From Betaproteobacteria bacterium (GTDB lineage Bacteria > Acidobacteriota > Terriglobia > Acidiferrales > UBA7541): 64,000 nt of DNA. Below, one piece after another: positions 17,730 to 26,985 of the stretch (positions within the stretch are counted from its first letter, which is position 1; every line of letters begins with the position of its first letter). Location: the NCBI GenBank assembly GCA_903970165.1, contig CAJCHZ010000027.1, positions 105,863 through 169,862 of the forward strand. Direction: 5' to 3'. The position numbers and the translations under genes were made by a program. The notes beneath the pieces were generated by a model that had not been told where the DNA came from, did no database searches, and saw nothing but the letters and a program-made list of their open reading frames with translations.

Positions 17730-20700
17730 TCAAGCTTGCGAGGGCGCGGGCTCGTTGTCCGACGATGCCGCCGCGACCGACGCGTCGCGTCGCCCATGCA
17801 ACAAGCTGAAAACCGTGGGAACAAAAAGCAGCGTGGCAAAGGTGGCGCACAGCAGGCCGCCAATGACGGCGCGCCCGAGCGGAGCATTTTGCTCGCCCCC
17901 GTCTCCCAGGCCCAGCGCCATCGGAATCATGCCAATGATCATGGCCAGTGCAGTCATGAGCACCGGACGAAAGCGCGTGAACCCAGCTTCGATCGCTGCA
18001 TCAATCGGGTCTCCATGGTGCAGAAGCCGCTCTTTCGCGAAAGCCACCACGAGAATGCTGTTCGCTGTGCCGACTCCCATACACATAATCGCGCCCATCA
18101 AGGCCGGGACACTCAGGGTTGTATGCGTAAGAAACAGGAAACCGACGATGCCAGCCAGGGCGGCGGGAAGCGCAGTAATAATGATGAATGGATCAAGCCA
18201 AGACTGAAAATTCACTACGATCAGCAGGTAGACCAGAATGATGGAAAATACCAGCCCGCCCAGCAGGCCGATATAGGAATTCCGCATAGTTTGCAGTTGG
18301 CCTTTGATTGAAACGAAGCTGCCGTGTGGCAAAGATTTGCGATTGTCATCCACGATGCGGGTGACCTCGCGGCCCACAGCTCCCAAATCGCGGCCATGAA
18401 CAGCGGCATAGATATCCACAACGCGGCGGATGTTGTAGTGCGAGATGGCCTCCATCTCGTTGGCTCGGTGTAGAGAAGCAACATCGGCGAGAATTTCCGG
18501 ATGGCTCGCGGCCGGCGAATTGAGCGGCGTGTTCTGCAGGTCTTGCAAGGATTGCACCGAATACTGGGGCGTTTGCGTTACCAGATTGTAACTCACGCCA
18601 TTCGTCCAATTAAGAAAAAACGCCGGTGTAATTTGGAAGCTGCCGCTCAGCGAGTTCAGAATGCTGTTGCCGACATCTCGCTGCGTATAGCCGCCTTGGG
18701 CTGCCTTGGTTCGATCCACCGAAACATCCAGCGCCGGATAATCAAAGGGCTGTTGAATTCGCACGTCCGCAATGCCTGGAACCCTCTTCATTTCGCTCAT
18801 CATCCGCGCCGCCACTTCCCGGTTGCCCTCGATATTAGCTCCCTCGATTTGAACGTCGATGGGCGCCGGCAGGCCAAAATTCAAGACTTGCGTGACGATA
18901 TCCGGGGGCAGGAAGTAAAACGTCGCGCCGGGGTATTCATGGGGCAGAGTCTCGCGCAGCTGCCGTATATAGTCCGCGGTCGGATGATGATTCTCCTTGA
19001 GAGAAACCAGGATATCGCCGTCGCCTGCGCCAATGACCCCGTTTGTCGAGTGCATCCAATTGATGCTGCTGTAAGGCAACCCGATGTTATCGAGGATGTT
19101 GTCGATTTCTTCGCTGGGAACTTCACGCCGGATGGAGCCTTCGACGAGATCGCAAAGTTTCGCGGTCTCCTCGATGCGCGTTCCGCTCTTGGCTCGCACA
19201 TGAAGGATGAATTGGCCGCTATCGGTGTTTGGAAAAAAATCCTGGCCCAGCCAGGGGATAAGAAGAAATGTCGCGGCGCAAGCTCCAAGAAAAACAGGAA
19301 TGAAGATGAGGCGCCGATGCACGAAGGCCGCGAGCAGCGTGTGGTAGGTGCTCCGAAGCCTTTCGAATCCGCGTTCAAATGCGCGTTGGAACAGTACGAG
19401 AGGGTTCCTTGTGGCCGCGCCGTGTGCCCTTGCTTTCAGCAGATACATGGCCAGCGTGGGCACCAGGGTTCTGGAAAGCAAGTAGGAAGCGAGCATGGCA
19501 AAGACCACCGCTTCGGCGAGAGGAACAAAAAGGTAGCGAGCCACACCGCTCAGCAGAAACATCGGTAAGAACACGATGCAGATGCAAAGCGTTGAAACCA
19601 AAGCAGGGGTAGCGATTTGCGCTGCGCCCTGGAATATGGCGTCGCGTTGCGCATGCCCTTCTTCGAAATAGCGCTCGATGTTTTCGATCGTGACGGTCGC
19701 GTCGTCCACAAGGATTCCCACGGCGAGGGCCAACCCGCCGAGAGTCATGACGTTGATGGTCTCTCCAAGAAGGCCCAGGACGATGACAGACGTCAAAATG
19801 GAAAGCGGAATGGAAACGGCGATAATCAACGTACTGCGCCAGCTTCCCAGGAACAGCAGGATCATTAAACCGGTGAGGCATGCGGCGATGACCGCCTCGC
19901 GTATGACCCCGTTCACGGAAGCCCGAACAAACACGGACTGATCCGCCAAAGGCACAATCTTTAATTGCGGTGGCAGTGTCTGCTGGACACGCGGAAGCAG
20001 GGCGCGAATGCCTTTTACAACATCAATCGTGGAAGCGTTCCCAGCCTTCAGAATGGTGACCAGGGCGCCGCGATGGCCATCCTGCCGCACCACGTTGGTC
20101 TGTGGGGCAAAGCCGTCGCGTATGTTGGCGACGTCACGAAGATAGATGGTGGAGTTCCCAACCACTTTTACCGGAAGTTCATTCAACTCCGGAACCGTTC
20201 TTGGGCTGGCGTTGAGTCGAACGTCATACTCAAACTGGCCAATTTTTGCAGTTCCGGAAGGCAGGATCAGATTTTGCTGCTGCACCGCATTGAGAACATC
20301 TTGCGGTGCCAACCCCTTGGACTGGATCAACGACTCGTTCAAATCGACCATGATCTGGCGTTGCTTGCCGCCGTAGGAAAAAGGAATCACCGCGCCGGGA
20401 ACCGTGACGAGTTGCGGCCTGAGAAAATTCTGGGAAAGATCATTTAACTGCTGCTCCGAGAGGCCTTGTCCCGATATGCCCAATTGCAGAATCGGAACGC
20501 TCGAAGCACTGTAGTTGATGATCAGCGGCGGCAGCGTTCCCGGCGGCAATTGGCGAAGCACGGTCTGCGATATGGCTGTGACCTGAGCATTCGCTGTGTC
20601 CAGACTTGCCCCAGGCTGCAGGTACAGCTTGACCATGGATTGGCCATTTACGGTGGTCGACTCTATGTGTTCGATGTTGTCTACCGTAGTCGTCAGAACT

Positions 20701-20906
20701 CTCTCGTAAGTGCTCGTGAGCCGCCCTTCCAGCTCTTCAGGATTCATTCCTGTGTACTGCCATGCGACCGCAATCACCGGAATAGTGATATTCGGGAAAA
20801 TGTCAGTGGGCGTGCGCAAGATCATGAGCGGGCTCAAAATCAAAATGAGCAGCGCAAGCACGATGAAGGTATACGGCCGGTCTAAAGCAACTTTGACGAT
20901 CCACAC
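17730..20906 (-). CDS. Efflux RND transporter permease (AcrB/HAE1-like)
   Basis: Inner-membrane proton-driven pump, 1058 residues, first gene of the three-gene efflux operon. It starts VKVALDRPYTFIVLALLILI. TM4 carries GGLALAVGILVDDATVTIENI, with the paired Asp residues used in proton relay, and later segments include MGAIMCMGVGTANSILVV. Two large periplasmic loops (about 40-330 and 560-860) are as in AcrB-type trimers. Exported substrate cannot be inferred. No regulator gene adjoins it. Confidence 0.93.
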   Translation of the reverse strand: MWIVKVALDRPYTFIVLALLILILSPLMILRTPTDIFPNITIPVIAVAWQYTGMNPEELEGRLTSTYERVLTTTVDNIEHIESTTVNGQSMVKLYLQPGASLDTANAQVTAISQTVLRQLPPGTLPPLIINYSASSVPILQLGISGQGLSEQQLNDLSQNFLRPQLVTVPGAVIPFSYGGKQRQIMVDLNESLIQSKGLAPQDVLNAVQQQNLILPSGTAKIGQFEYDVRLNASPRTVPELNELPVKVVGNSTIYLRDVANIRDGFAPQTNVVRQDGHRGALVTILKAGNASTIDVVKGIRALLPRVQQTLPPQLKIVPLADQSVFVRASVNGVIREAVIAACLTGLMILLFLGSWRSTLIIAVSIPLSILTSVIVLGLLGETINVMTLGGLALAVGILVDDATVTIENIERYFEEGHAQRDAIFQGAAQIATPALVSTLCICIVFLPMFLLSGVARYLFVPLAEAVVFAMLASYLLSRTLVPTLAMYLLKARAHGAATRNPLVLFQRAFERGFERLRSTYHTLLAAFVHRRLIFIPVFLGACAATFLLIPWLGQDFFPNTDSGQFILHVRAKSGTRIEETAKLCDLVEGSIRREVPSEEIDNILDNIGLPYSSINWMHSTNGVIGAGDGDILVSLKENHHPTADYIRQLRETLPHEYPGATFYFLPPDIVTQVLNFGLPAPIDVQIEGANIEGNREVAARMMSEMKRVPGIADVRIQQPFDYPALDVSVDRTKAAQGGYTQRDVGNSILNSLSGSFQITPAFFLNWTNGVSYNLVTQTPQYSVQSLQDLQNTPLNSPAASHPEILADVASLHRANEMEAISHYNIRRVVDIYAAVHGRDLGAVGREVTRIVDDNRKSLPHGSFVSIKGQLQTMRNSYIGLLGGLVFSIILVYLLIVVNFQSWLDPFIIITALPAALAGIVGFLFLTHTTLSVPALMGAIMCMGVGTANSILVVAFAKERLLHHGDPIDAAIEAGFTRFRPVLMTALAMIIGMIPMALGLGDGGEQNAPLGRAVIGGLLCATFATLLFVPTVFSLLHGRRDASVAAASSDNEPAPSQA

Positions 20907-21545
20907 AGCTACAGCTCCTTGAAGTGTTTTCCCGGGCTTGATTTACGCGAACTTGCCTTTGCGAAGCATCGCGGCGCCGGGCTCACCCAGGCCGCGATCT
21001 CAATTCGCTAGCGATGCCTCATGCCAATAATGCCGTCCGGACCGGCGAAACGTAGGAACTCGGAATCGCCAATCCGGTGGCAAACGGAAAGTCAGCATGG
21101 CAACCCACTACGTCTCCAAGCCATCCTCTTTCCTCAGTTCCCTTTGATGTATTACCGGCAAATCCGGTGCAAGCTTTTTGCCGTGGCTGGTCACCCGTGT
21201 TTAGCGCGAAGCTCTCCCGCGAGCTCGCTTTCCTACCCATCCACAACCCAGAATATGAATCGAATCGGAATTTGGGCGACGCCAAAAAGCAAAATCGCTT
21301 ATCGGCACTATCCGAGCATTTTCTCCGAGCACCTAAAAGTAGCACTTCTGCGTTGAGTAGAAATCTTCAGCTAACTTCAGGCTGCTGCAATGATTTCGGG
21401 AGGGGCGGCGCTTGCAGCAAATCATCGGCGCGATTCCGCAGCACAAAGATATCGGGGTTACGCTACAATGCTGTGTTCAAACTAAGGGTAAAAAATCGCG
21501 TGCAGCTCCGCGAACGCTTGAGAAAAACATGTCGTTCCGCGCGAC
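20907..21545. other. 639-base region without a convincing gene, upstream of the RND operon
   Basis: Open frames here are short and have no recognisable domains. ACGTAG at 21050-21055 and CTACGT at 21108-21113 are complementary and enclose about 50 bases. A small hairpin ACCGG-CAAAT-CCGGT lies near 21155. It should contain the RND promoter on the minus strand and the tRNA promoter on the plus strand, but no clear -35/-10 pair stood out. I compared it by eye with TPP, cobalamin, c-di-GMP-I and fluoride aptamers and saw no match. Confidence 0.4.
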
Positions 21546-21621
21546 GGGTCCTTAGCTCAACGGTTAGAGCAGCAGACTCATAATCTGTTGGTTCCGGGTT
21601 CGAATCCCGGAGGACCCACCA
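21546..21621 (+). tRNA. tRNA with CAT anticodon, probably tRNA-Ile2 (or elongator Met)
   Basis: A 76-base cloverleaf. The acceptor stem GGGTCCT/AGGACCC is perfect over seven pairs. The D arm is AGCTCAACGGTTAGAGC. The anticodon stem CAGA/TCTG holds the loop CTCATAA with anticodon CAT. The T arm is CCGGG-TTCGAAT-CCCGG, and CCA is encoded at 21619-21621. The CCTTAGCTC...GGTTAGAGCAG context resembles bacterial tRNA-Ile2, whose C34 is changed to lysidine, more than elongator Met. Perfect acceptor pairing at 1-72 argues against initiator Met. Confidence 0.95.
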
Positions 21622-21938
21622 TCCCTCAAAAAGGGACGTTGGACGCGTTGACCTGTAACCGATAGAAAAAACGAAGAGTTGCTAGAGCAGGCGACTTCGT
21701 AATTGTCCATGGACGATATTCGGGCGCCATGCCGGTGACTGGGTCGTAGGCGACCTCCTTCGCATCCAGGACGGCGTTTTTCTCGAGCACTGGGATGTAA
21801 TCCAGGACGAGCAACCAAGGCGGATTCAAAGAGCGGACTACCTAGGTTCGGCGAAAAGTTCACCAAACAGCGATGGCCCCTGGGATAGCCTTTGCCGAAA
21901 AAGTCCGGCTTCGCCACCCCAGGGGACAATGGACGAAA
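21622..21938. other. 317-base spacer with hairpins and a possible coding relic
   Basis: TCCCTCAAAAAGGGA just after the tRNA (21623-21637) can form a short hairpin and may end its transcript, although no T-run follows. CCCCTGG (21877-21883) pairs with CCAGGGG (21919-21925) around an inner GCCG/CGGC pair. A minus-strand frame from about 21840 to 21626 reads about 70 protein-like residues (VLEKNAVLDAKEVAYDP) without a start context or known family, so it may be a relic or chance. Confidence 0.35.
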
Positions 21939-22274
21939 CTATTCTTTGACTTCCAGGGTCTTTACCGGCTGCTTGATGGCCACAGTCTTCGCGGGAACAT
22001 TCGAATTTTCTTTGCGATCAAACTTCGTCTTAGCGGCAGCGCCGGGCTCCAGCTTGGCCACCAGTTCGAACCTCGTCTGCTTATTCTTACTTACCGCAGT
22101 CTGAACAGGCTTCTTGCCCGAATTTTCCATCTTCGCCATTTCAGCCGCCGTGTAGGAATCCGGGCAGCATTCTTGCGCCTTGGCGGCTGGAGCATGCCAC
22201 AAAATCAGAGCGAATCCGGCCAGTCCGATTTTCATCGCCAGTTTCAGCGCCTGTTTGCCAAGTGTGTTTTCCAT
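21939..22274 (-). CDS. Hypothetical small secreted protein
   Basis: The start at 22274 is preferred over upstream options because a purine-rich ribosome-binding element (GGGGAGAAGGA) lies just before it. It gives a signal peptide ending AAKAQ (about residues 12-34). The mature 75-80 residues begin with ECCPDSYTAAEMAKM and then become lysine-rich and low in hydrophobics. No family recognised. It is divergent from another small secreted protein gene across 582 bases. Confidence 0.6.
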   Translation of the reverse strand: MENTLGKQALKLAMKIGLAGFALILWHAPAAKAQECCPDSYTAAEMAKMENSGKKPVQTAVSKNKQTRFELVAKLEPGAAAKTKFDRKENSNVPAKTVAIKQPVKTLEVKE

Positions 22275-22856
22275 TTTCCTTCTCCCCTTTTTGCGCCTGC
22301 CGTACCCACCGTTGGCCGGCCGCTCTAAAATTTTTGCTGTCCCCGTCCTGCAAGCACACTTTGCAGCAGGCCCGCTTTTCCGACAATGCACCAAAGATGA
22401 GCAGTGGGTGAACTCCAGGTGAACCGTGAACGACTGGCCAAAATGCACAACAACATTCCTCGCGCGCCCGCCCATTGCGCGCTTCACGGCGTGATGCAAC
22501 TTTCCATTCACCACAGTGTTTCAAAGCTAGGTTCCCGCAGGCTGAACAACGAAGAAAAGCAGCGCAGCACAAGCACAAACGCGAGTTTGTGAATGGTTTT
22601 CGTGTCCGTTGATTCCAACGCGAAACCGAAGCGGTGCGTAACCGCTGCCTTTCGGAAATTGTTCGCCCTGTTCCATGCGCCAGTTACCGGCAGGCGTCAT
22701 TTTCTAACTACGGCGTTGCCGCGTCCGCTGCCGCACGTTACGGTGAATCAAACGAGCCGCCGGCCGCAATCCTGATGTTGCCAGGGGCCAATTGTCACGG
22801 TCGGGCGGTCGATTCTAGGCAGCTCTTATCTCAATCGAAAGGGAGTTACTCGGACG
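22275..22856. other. 582-base divergent intergenic region, no gene seen
   Basis: Frames of 60-80 codons exist on both strands but lack domain signals and plausible ribosome-binding sites. The region lies between two genes for small exported proteins and should hold both promoters. No tRNA, repeat array or strong hairpin was seen. Confidence 0.4.
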
Positions 22857-23312
22857 ATGAAAAGCCTTAGCAAACTGATGTTCGTAGTCGTTGCTCTTTT
22901 GCTCGTCATTCCAGCGGTTATCTCCGCAGCACCGCAGCCTCCGCGGGAGCATCCGGCTTATCTGCATGCTCTGACGGATCTGCGCCATGCCCGGGCTCAT
23001 CTCCAGCGGCCCGACGGCGGGGAATTGCGCGAACAAGAAAAGAAAGCCATCCACGATATCGATGAAGCTATCGGCGAAATCAAGAGAGCGTCCATCGATG
23101 ATGGCAAGGACCTGAACGATCATCCTCCCGTTGATGCCGGCCTCGACTGGCGCGGACGTCTCCACCGGGCTCTTGAGCTTGTCAACAAGGCTCATAACGA
23201 CGTAGCCCAGGAAGAAGACAACTCGTTTGCTCAAGGCCTTCAGATGCGCGCGCTGAAGCACATCGACGAAGCCCACAAGCACATCGAGGAAGCGATCAGC
23301 ATCGTCCAGTAA
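22857..23312 (+). CDS. Exported helical, histidine-rich protein with internal duplication; function unknown
   Basis: A 151-residue product with a clear signal peptide (MKSLSKLMFVVVALLLVIPAVISAA in part, cut after about residue 25). The mature part is nearly all charged amphipathic helix with many histidines. Two halves look alike: HALTDLRHARAHL...AIHDIDEAIGEIKRA (about 33-75) and RALELVNKAHNDV...ALKHIDEAHKHIEEA (about 100-147). This suggests a four-helix bundle built by duplication and possibly metal or haem binding (inference). No known family assigned. A strong terminator follows at once. Confidence 0.72.
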   Translation: MKSLSKLMFVVVALLLVIPAVISAAPQPPREHPAYLHALTDLRHARAHLQRPDGGELREQEKKAIHDIDEAIGEIKRASIDDGKDLNDHPPVDAGLDWRGRLHRALELVNKAHNDVAQEEDNSFAQGLQMRALKHIDEAHKHIEEAISIVQ

Positions 23313-23336
23313 TTCCACTTCTCCGTTTTTTCTTTG

Positions 23337-23372
23337 AACGCCGCGGCATTTCGAGCCGCGGCGTTTTTTTTT
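23337..23372 (+). terminator. Rho-independent terminator
   Basis: Stem AACGCCGCGGC / GCCGCGGCGTT (11 perfect pairs) with loop ATTTCGA, followed by a run of T to 23372. It lies 25 bases after the stop of the helical secreted protein gene. Confidence 0.92.
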
Positions 23373-23428
23373 AGCGGGACCGTTGCGAGCCGTTTTCACG
23401 GCACATGGCGGGTTCGCCTTGCCGGCGG

Positions 23429-25042
23429 CTAAGGCCGAAAGGTCGTGCTTCCGATGCGCTCAGCCGTGATCTTGCGCGCATTTTCATACAGGGCACGGGC
23501 CTGGGGAACCGCCTCGATTGCTTTCTGAAGTTGAGGGTCGGTTCCAAGCTGAACCTTGAAGCCTTCCTGCTGGCTAAAGGCACTCACAAAAACTTCCTGC
23601 TTGATCTTGCGTTTCACCCAATCCAGATTTTCGGCGAATTCCGGCTCCGTGTAGTGGATGTTGTGGCTGGCGAGGAATTTACGAAAATCCGCGATCAGGG
23701 CGTCGCTCGCTTCAAAATCCTTGGTGATAGCCGGGTGGCTGGACAGGTAGTGCAGAGTAAACTCGCCAACGCTGCCAGGAAACGGGAAGAATACGTCGTC
23801 GCGCAGCATCGTTTGCTGAAAATGATTGAGCTCCGGTGCAGCAACCGTAATGTCCGGCGTGATTCCGCCCCCGCCTGTTACAGGACGGCCGCTGTCGGTT
23901 TGCCGGACCTCGGTCGGATGCTCCGGAACCTTGCGCTCATAGTGATAGGCATAAAGCGAGACGGACTTGTAGTCGCGCTGGATCAATCGGCCGCTCGGAG
24001 TGTAGTAGCGCGCAATGGTTAGCGCCAGGCCAGTATTTTCACTGAGTGGCTGAACCACCTGCACCAGCCCTTTGCCAAACGTGGTGTGGCCAACGACGAT
24101 GCCGCGGTCGTGATCCTGGACTGCGCCTGTGACAATTTCAGTGGCGGAAGCCGAATTGTTGTTGACCAGAATGACCAGGGGCATGTTGTTGCCCCGATTT
24201 CCCAGCAAGGCGTAATAGCGTCGCTCCGGAGAAGAGCGCCCGTGCTGCGACACGATCAATTGCTTTTTATCCAGCAACATGTCGCTGACCGCAATGGCTT
24301 CATTCAGCAGGCCGCCGGGATTGTCGCGCATATCCAAAACCAGGCCGTCGAGCGAAGCCGCGTTTAGCGATTTCATGGCATCGCCAAGGTCGCGGTCGGT
24401 GGTTTCGTTGAACCCAGAAAGTTTTATGTAGCCTATGCCAGGCTTGATCTCGAAAGCCAGATCCACCGCGTGCCGCGGAATTTCATCGCGCTTTACGGTG
24501 AAATCCAGCGGCTCAGCGTTGCCCTCGCGCAAAACGGTGATCTTGACCACCGTACCCCGCGCGCCCCGCAAGCGATCCGCGATATCGGTGGTATTCATGC
24601 CGTCAGTGGCTTTATCGTCGATCCTTGCGATGATGTCGCCGGGCTTGAGTCCCGCGTTATAAGCAGGCGTGCCCACATACGGGGACATCACCATGATGCG
24701 ATCCCCGTGTGGAACCACGGTCATGCCCACACCGTAGTACCTGCCGCTACGATCTTCTTGATTTAGCGCCCATTGGCGCTGGTCGAAGAAAGTGGAGTGG
24801 GGATCGAGCACACGCAACATCCCGGGAATCGCGCCTTCGTAGATGAGCTTATCGGCGTCCACAGGCTCGGCGTAGTTGGACTGCACGATGTCGAGCACGC
24901 TTGTGAGTTCGCGAACCGAAGTCTGCGCGTCGTCGATGGAAGACGAAGTGGCACGCACTTTGGGCCCGTAAATCGCGCCCAATGTGGCGGACAGAAGGAT
25001 TACGGTAACCACGAGAAACAGCCCGCGACGTTCTGGTTTCAT
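23429..25042 (-). CDS. Carboxy-terminal processing protease, S41 family with PDZ domain
   Basis: Periplasmic serine protease (Ctp/Prc type), 537 residues from ATG 25042, which has GAGGG five bases upstream; the frame is open further upstream but without family sequence. Order: signal anchor (about 7-25), N-terminal helical region (LTSVLDIVQSNYAEPVD), PDZ (GVGMTVVPHGDRIMVMSPY...GLKPGDIIARID, about 100-185), then protease core. Catalytic Ser is in NNNSASATEI and Lys in TTFGKGLVQ, about 25 residues later. It processes C-termini of exported proteins. Monocistronic by position. Confidence 0.93.
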   Translation of the reverse strand: MKPERRGLFLVVTVILLSATLGAIYGPKVRATSSSIDDAQTSVRELTSVLDIVQSNYAEPVDADKLIYEGAIPGMLRVLDPHSTFFDQRQWALNQEDRSGRYYGVGMTVVPHGDRIMVMSPYVGTPAYNAGLKPGDIIARIDDKATDGMNTTDIADRLRGARGTVVKITVLREGNAEPLDFTVKRDEIPRHAVDLAFEIKPGIGYIKLSGFNETTDRDLGDAMKSLNAASLDGLVLDMRDNPGGLLNEAIAVSDMLLDKKQLIVSQHGRSSPERRYYALLGNRGNNMPLVILVNNNSASATEIVTGAVQDHDRGIVVGHTTFGKGLVQVVQPLSENTGLALTIARYYTPSGRLIQRDYKSVSLYAYHYERKVPEHPTEVRQTDSGRPVTGGGGITPDITVAAPELNHFQQTMLRDDVFFPFPGSVGEFTLHYLSSHPAITKDFEASDALIADFRKFLASHNIHYTEPEFAENLDWVKRKIKQEVFVSAFSQQEGFKVQLGTDPQLQKAIEAVPQARALYENARKITAERIGSTTFRP

Positions 25043-25217
25043 TTCGCCCTCGTGCGATAACCCGATGCAAGCAGGAGACTTTTGGCACCAGGCGCACCCC
25101 ATTGTACGTCGGTCGGGCCTCTCCGCGACTCCCGAAATCATCCGTTGCCCGTTAGGAGTCCACAGCGGCTACCAGGCCCCCGGGGTAAGCCAGCAGGCTG
25201 TCAAAGGCAGGAAAACA

Positions 25218-25232
25218 CCGGCAAGATGCCGG
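25218..25232. repeat. Short palindromic hairpin CCGGCA-AGA-TGCCGG
   Basis: A perfect six-pair stem with a three-base loop, lying downstream of the dinB stop (25273, minus strand) and upstream of the ctp gene. It has the look of the short dispersed palindromes of acidobacterial genomes and may help end the methyltransferase-DinB transcript. Only one copy is seen here. Confidence 0.4.
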
Positions 25233-25272
25233 CGTTAGCCCCTGGCCCCAGCTCCAGCGTTACACTCCGATG

Positions 25273-25806
25273 TCAAACCTCAGGCCACGCGCCCAGGGCG
25301 CGGCGCAAATCCACCAACTGGCCGAGGTGGTAGGAGTTGTGATCCGCAAGCACAAGCGCTTCGCGCAGAATTGTCTGACCCTCGCCGTGCGGAACTTTGG
25401 CGAAGAGATCAGTGCGCGGGTTTTGCACCAGCCGCACCATTTCCTGCAAATCTTTCTGGAAAGCGGCAACACTGTCGTGCCAGGCCTGTTCATTGGGGGG
25501 CATAGGAGTTTTCGGCCAGTATCCGCCCGGAAAATCAGGCGAAACGTGCTTGGGGTTCCTGCTGAATTCCAGGATGTCGCGCTGCGCGATGCGCGTATGT
25601 TCGAGCAACTGCCAGCCGGTATGCGGGAGAGCATTTGCGAAAGTACCGTATTTACCGGCAGGGAAGTCGTCGAGCCCGTCCATGAAATGAACGTGAGCGC
25701 CGCCGCCTTTCAGCAGATAGGCCAATTGGTCGCGCAGCTCGCGATCGGTGTTGCCCGAAGGCTTCGATTTAGACGCGGTTTTCTTTATCGTTTTTTTCTT
25801 TTTCAT
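25273..25806 (-). CDS. DinB family protein
   Basis: A 177-residue four-helix DinB/YfiT-type protein, probably metal-binding. Candidate ligands are His in LLEHTRIAQRDIL and the pair in DHNSYHLGQLVDLRR, the usual three-histidine site. An extra lysine-rich N-terminus (MKKKKTIKKT) precedes the domain. Family members include mycothiol- and bacillithiol-dependent transferases and proteins of unknown activity. Its start overlaps the stop of the methyltransferase gene by four bases, so they are coupled. Confidence 0.87.
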   Translation of the reverse strand: MKKKKTIKKTASKSKPSGNTDRELRDQLAYLLKGGGAHVHFMDGLDDFPAGKYGTFANALPHTGWQLLEHTRIAQRDILEFSRNPKHVSPDFPGGYWPKTPMPPNEQAWHDSVAAFQKDLQEMVRLVQNPRTDLFAKVPHGEGQTILREALVLADHNSYHLGQLVDLRRALGAWPEV

Positions 25807-26831
25807 GCTCTTTTCTCGGAAAGCAGGACCTGCTGGGGCATTCCGGTCACCGGGTGCAAGTCCGTGTTCGCAAAGCCGGTGTTTGCGAACATTTTTGCAT
25901 ATTCGGAAAAGGTATAGGCATCGCCAGCATCAGTCCCTACGAGCATGTTGAGGGCGAAGGCGGCCGCCGCGGGAGGAGTCACACGGTCTTCGTTGGGAAC
26001 GAACTCGAGAGTCACAGCTTTGCCGCCCGGCTTGAGAGCCGCATGCACGCGGCGCATCAGCGTTTGGCACGCCGGGACATCGAAGTGATGGAAAATGTTC
26101 GTCAGCAAGACCAAGTCGTAGCCGCTGCCCAGATCCGCTTCAAAAGCACTTCCAGGACGCGTCGAATAGCGTTCGGAAATGCCGGCGGCATTTGCATTCT
26201 CCATGGCGACGGCCAAAACCGCGGGCCAGTCGACGGCAACAATGTGTGCGTTGGGATTCGCTTTGGCGATGGTGATGCCGTAATTTCCATGCCCTGCGGC
26301 GATGTCCAGCACTTTCCAGGGTTTTCCTTCTGATGCGCGAACAAGTGCAGCGATGAAGTTTGCAGCCGGCGCCGTCAGCGGGGCCATGGATTTTGCAAAC
26401 GCGACCCAGACTTCATCTTGAGGCCTGGTGTTGTCCCCCTGATTCCCGACTGTGCCGCCTTTGCGCACCGCGTCGGTGAGAGCTTCGACGTTTTTCTGGT
26501 GCCAGGGGCTGCCAAGAAAACCGGCGACGGACAAAAGGGATGCGGGAGAGCGGCGGTCGAGAAAGAGCGCGGACTCTTCCGTCAACCCGTAGCGGCCGTC
26601 TGTCTTGGTGAGCAGGCCCATGATGGTCAAGAAGTCGCACAGGACGCGTACACCGCGTTCGGCAGCCCCGGTCTTCGGGGCGAGCAGAGTCGGCGTGTTC
26701 GCGCCTTCGCCGATGGCGGTGAAGACGTCCAACTCAATTCCCGATTTCAATGCGGCCGTTTGCTGGAAAGCATGCATTAGATTGAAGATGCGTTCCGGCG
26801 TTGGCCGGTTCGTCGTGGAAGTCGTGGCCAT
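25803..26831 (-). CDS. SAM-dependent O-methyltransferase with dimerisation domain
   Basis: A 342-residue class I methyltransferase of the acetylserotonin O-methyltransferase type. Residues about 10-95 are the winged-helix dimerisation domain (FNLMHAFQQTAALKSGIELD). The SAM site is VLDIAAGHGNYGITIAKANP (about 168-187), then AVDWPAVLAVA. Near the end are LLTNIFHHFD and LKPGGKAVTLEF. AGGAG lies nine bases before the ATG. The substrate, probably a small hydroxylated metabolite, is unknown. It forms an operon with the DinB gene. Confidence 0.88.
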   Translation of the reverse strand: MATTSTTNRPTPERIFNLMHAFQQTAALKSGIELDVFTAIGEGANTPTLLAPKTGAAERGVRVLCDFLTIMGLLTKTDGRYGLTEESALFLDRRSPASLLSVAGFLGSPWHQKNVEALTDAVRKGGTVGNQGDNTRPQDEVWVAFAKSMAPLTAPAANFIAALVRASEGKPWKVLDIAAGHGNYGITIAKANPNAHIVAVDWPAVLAVAMENANAAGISERYSTRPGSAFEADLGSGYDLVLLTNIFHHFDVPACQTLMRRVHAALKPGGKAVTLEFVPNEDRVTPPAAAAFALNMLVGTDAGDAYTFSEYAKMFANTGFANTDLHPVTGMPQQVLLSEKRA

Positions 26832-26985
26832 TCACTGGGCTCCTGCCAGAAGGGGTGTTTTTCCCTTGTTTAATATACACCGGTAAACCCGTGAAAGCGT
26901 CTTGCTTGAGTACCAATTCCGTTGCCGGAATCCCGGCTGGGCTGGCATACTTTCGAATCCCCGTAAAGCGTGCGAGGCCAAAACT

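Noticed and set aside
18501..19568. 355-codon plus-strand frame within the RND pump gene
   Set aside because: Shadow of the pump gene; no recognisable domains.
20990..21125. Riboswitch (c-di-GMP, cobalamin or fluoride type) upstream of the RND operon
   Set aside because: Key conserved bases of these aptamers are missing by eye; kept only as an unexplained structured region.
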